Shown here: one piece after another, positions 62,885 through 64,000 of the stretch
Position numbering within the stretch: position 1 is the stretch's first letter
How the letters are laid out: every line of letters starts with the position of its first letter
Assembly: GCF_002104995.1 (NCBI RefSeq)
Contig: NW_024468259.1
Span: 310,001 to 374,000 of the forward strand
DNA: 64,000 nt
Source of the DNA: Linderina pennispora
Taxonomy: Eukaryota > Kickxellomycota > Kickxellomycetes > Kickxellales > Kickxellaceae
Direction: 5' to 3'
Made by a program: the position numbers and the translations under genes
The notes under the pieces: model-generated
Database searches by the model: none
Told to the model about the DNA's origin: nothing
The model's input: the letters and a program-made list of their open reading frames with translations, nothing else

Positions 62885-64000
62885 TCAGTTTTTGCCATTC
62901 GTGGCACGCTCCTTCTCAAAGTACTTGGCAACCAGGAACGCAATGTCCAGGCTCTGTTCGTAGTTGAGCCGCGGGTCGCAGAACGTCTGGTAGTTGACCG
63001 GCAGGTCCTTGGCGTCCAGCTCCTGCGATCCGCCGGTGCACTCGGTGACATGCTCTCCAGTGAGCTCCAGGTGAATCCCCGATAAACGGCTGCCGAGCTC
63101 ACGGTGGATTGCAATATTGCTGGTGATTTCGCTCACGATCGCGTCGAACGAGCGGGTCTTGTGTCCTGACGGTGCCGTAGTCGTGTTGCCGTGGCATGGA
63201 TCGCAGCACCACACGGGGCGATGCTGTGTAGCCTGCACTGCCTTGATATGGTCTGGCAAGAACTTGTCGATCTTGTCGGCGCCGTATCTGGTAATCAACG
63301 TGACGCGTCCCGGCTCGAGCAGCGGGTCAAGGATATCCAGTACACGTACAAGTTCGGCAGCATCCATGGTCGGCCCGACCTTGACGCCTACCGGGTTCTT
63401 CACGCCGCGGAAGTACTCGATGTGGGCGCCATCGAGCTGGCGAGTGCGGTCACCGATCCAGATGAAGTGCGCCGACAGGTTGTACCAGTCGCTGACGGCT
63501 GGCAAGGTGGGCGTTCCGGGCGTCTGCGGGCTTGTGTGGCCGGAGGGCGCAACAAACACATTCTCAGGCGCCATTTGGGCCACGGGCCGGGTTCAGCGCC
63601 TGCTCGTAGTCGAGCAACAGCGCCTCGTGCGACGTGTACATGTCCACAGTGTTTAGGGCTGACAGCCGGCTGCCGTCTGCGCCAATGACCTTCATGAAGC
63701 CCAGCGCGTCGGTGAGCTTGTTTACGATCATCTGGTAGTCGCGGCGAATGTCCTCGCGCCTCACATATCCGAGATCCCATGCCTTCGGGTGGTGGATGTC
63801 GGCGAACCCGCCCGACAGCAGCAGCCTGACATAGTTGACTGTCGACGCCGAGTGGAAGTACGCTGACAGCAGGCGCTGCGGATCCGGCTTTCTGTCCTTC
63901 GGGTCGATGCTGTTGACGTTGTCGCCGCGGTACGACATGATTTTCTCGCCATCCACAGTCTCGAACGGCGACGACCGGGGCTTCGCGTACTGCCCGGCCA
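62885..64000 (-). CDS. Class II DAHP synthase, 5' part cut by window edge (one +1 shift)
   Basis: It condenses phosphoenolpyruvate and erythrose-4-phosphate, the first step of the shikimate pathway. The visible part covers most of the class II (plant/bacterial AroA-II) barrel: AGQYAKPRSSPFETVDG at the right edge, SYRGDNVNS, the YTSHEALLLDYEQALTR segment, WYNLSAHFIWIGDRTRQLDG, VGVKVGPTM, ITRYGADKI, WCCDPCHGNT with metal-site residues, and SGIHLELTGEHVTECTGG. Near 63590 one extra A changes the frame. The gene continues beyond the right edge, so its start is not seen. Fungi often carry class II beside the class I feedback-regulated enzymes. Confidence 0.92.

Noticed and set aside
1-64000. CRISPR arrays, rRNA genes, bacterial-type operons
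   Set aside because: No spaced direct repeats or rRNA-like sequence; genes are eukaryotic and individually promoted.

Overview
This window is nuclear DNA of a fungus. It has compact protein-coding genes on both strands, GC-rich codon use, few short introns (about 65-330 bp, GT...AG) and eukaryotic housekeeping genes: ribosomal uL1, RNA polymerase III Rpc11, proteasome Rpn6 and Rpn7, mitochondrial processing peptidase, farnesylatable Ydj1, eIF2B-delta and the cohesin kleisin Rec8. The mix of a KRE9-like cell-wall protein, an F-box/LRR gene, a UPF0658 membrane protein and long intron-poor genes suggests an early-diverging fungus, perhaps Kickxellomycotina (Coemansia-like). That placement is inference.

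Layout. 0-6.4 kb: 5' part of an RGS-domain membrane protein (cut by the left edge), the head-to-head pair uL1/RPC11, a small hypothetical ORF and a DUF229 membrane phosphatase/sulfatase-like protein. 6.5-8.2 kb: a decayed transposon whose C-terminal remnant looks like a Fanzor (eukaryotic TnpB-like) protein. 8.3-16 kb: head-to-head FMC1/OSM1, a large tyrosine phosphatase and a UPF0658 protein. 16-24 kb: REC8, then the GlcNAc catabolic genes nagA and nagB, head to head. 24.5-36 kb: a DHA2 drug/H+ antiporter, a C2HC mini-finger ORF, a KRE9-like fragment, a RhoGEF and a very large disordered protein. 37-46 kb: MAS1, YDJ1 and a full-length ABCB transporter. 47-52 kb: a 42-aa C2H2 microprotein, eIF2B-delta, a second truncated copy of the 6.5-8.2 kb element and a secreted class 3 lipase. 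52-56 kb: head-to-head RPN6/RPN7 and a three-finger C2H2 factor. 56-64 kb: an F-box-like gene, a thioredoxin-fold protein lacking the first active-site Cys, a coiled-coil protein and a class II DAHP synthase cut by the right edge.

About half of the long genes are interrupted by frame changes, and every one can be explained by exactly one extra base, often in a short homopolymer. Lengths become multiples of three once these are discounted (seven in the ABC transporter, five in nagA). The pattern looks like uncorrected insertion-type sequencing error rather than mass pseudogenisation, so spans are given for whole genes and the shift positions are stated. No tRNA, rRNA or CRISPR array was seen.

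The most unusual content is the pair of related Fanzor-like element remnants (6567-8218 and 50020-51014), and two related zinc-finger ORFs (27357-27449 and 47025-47153).
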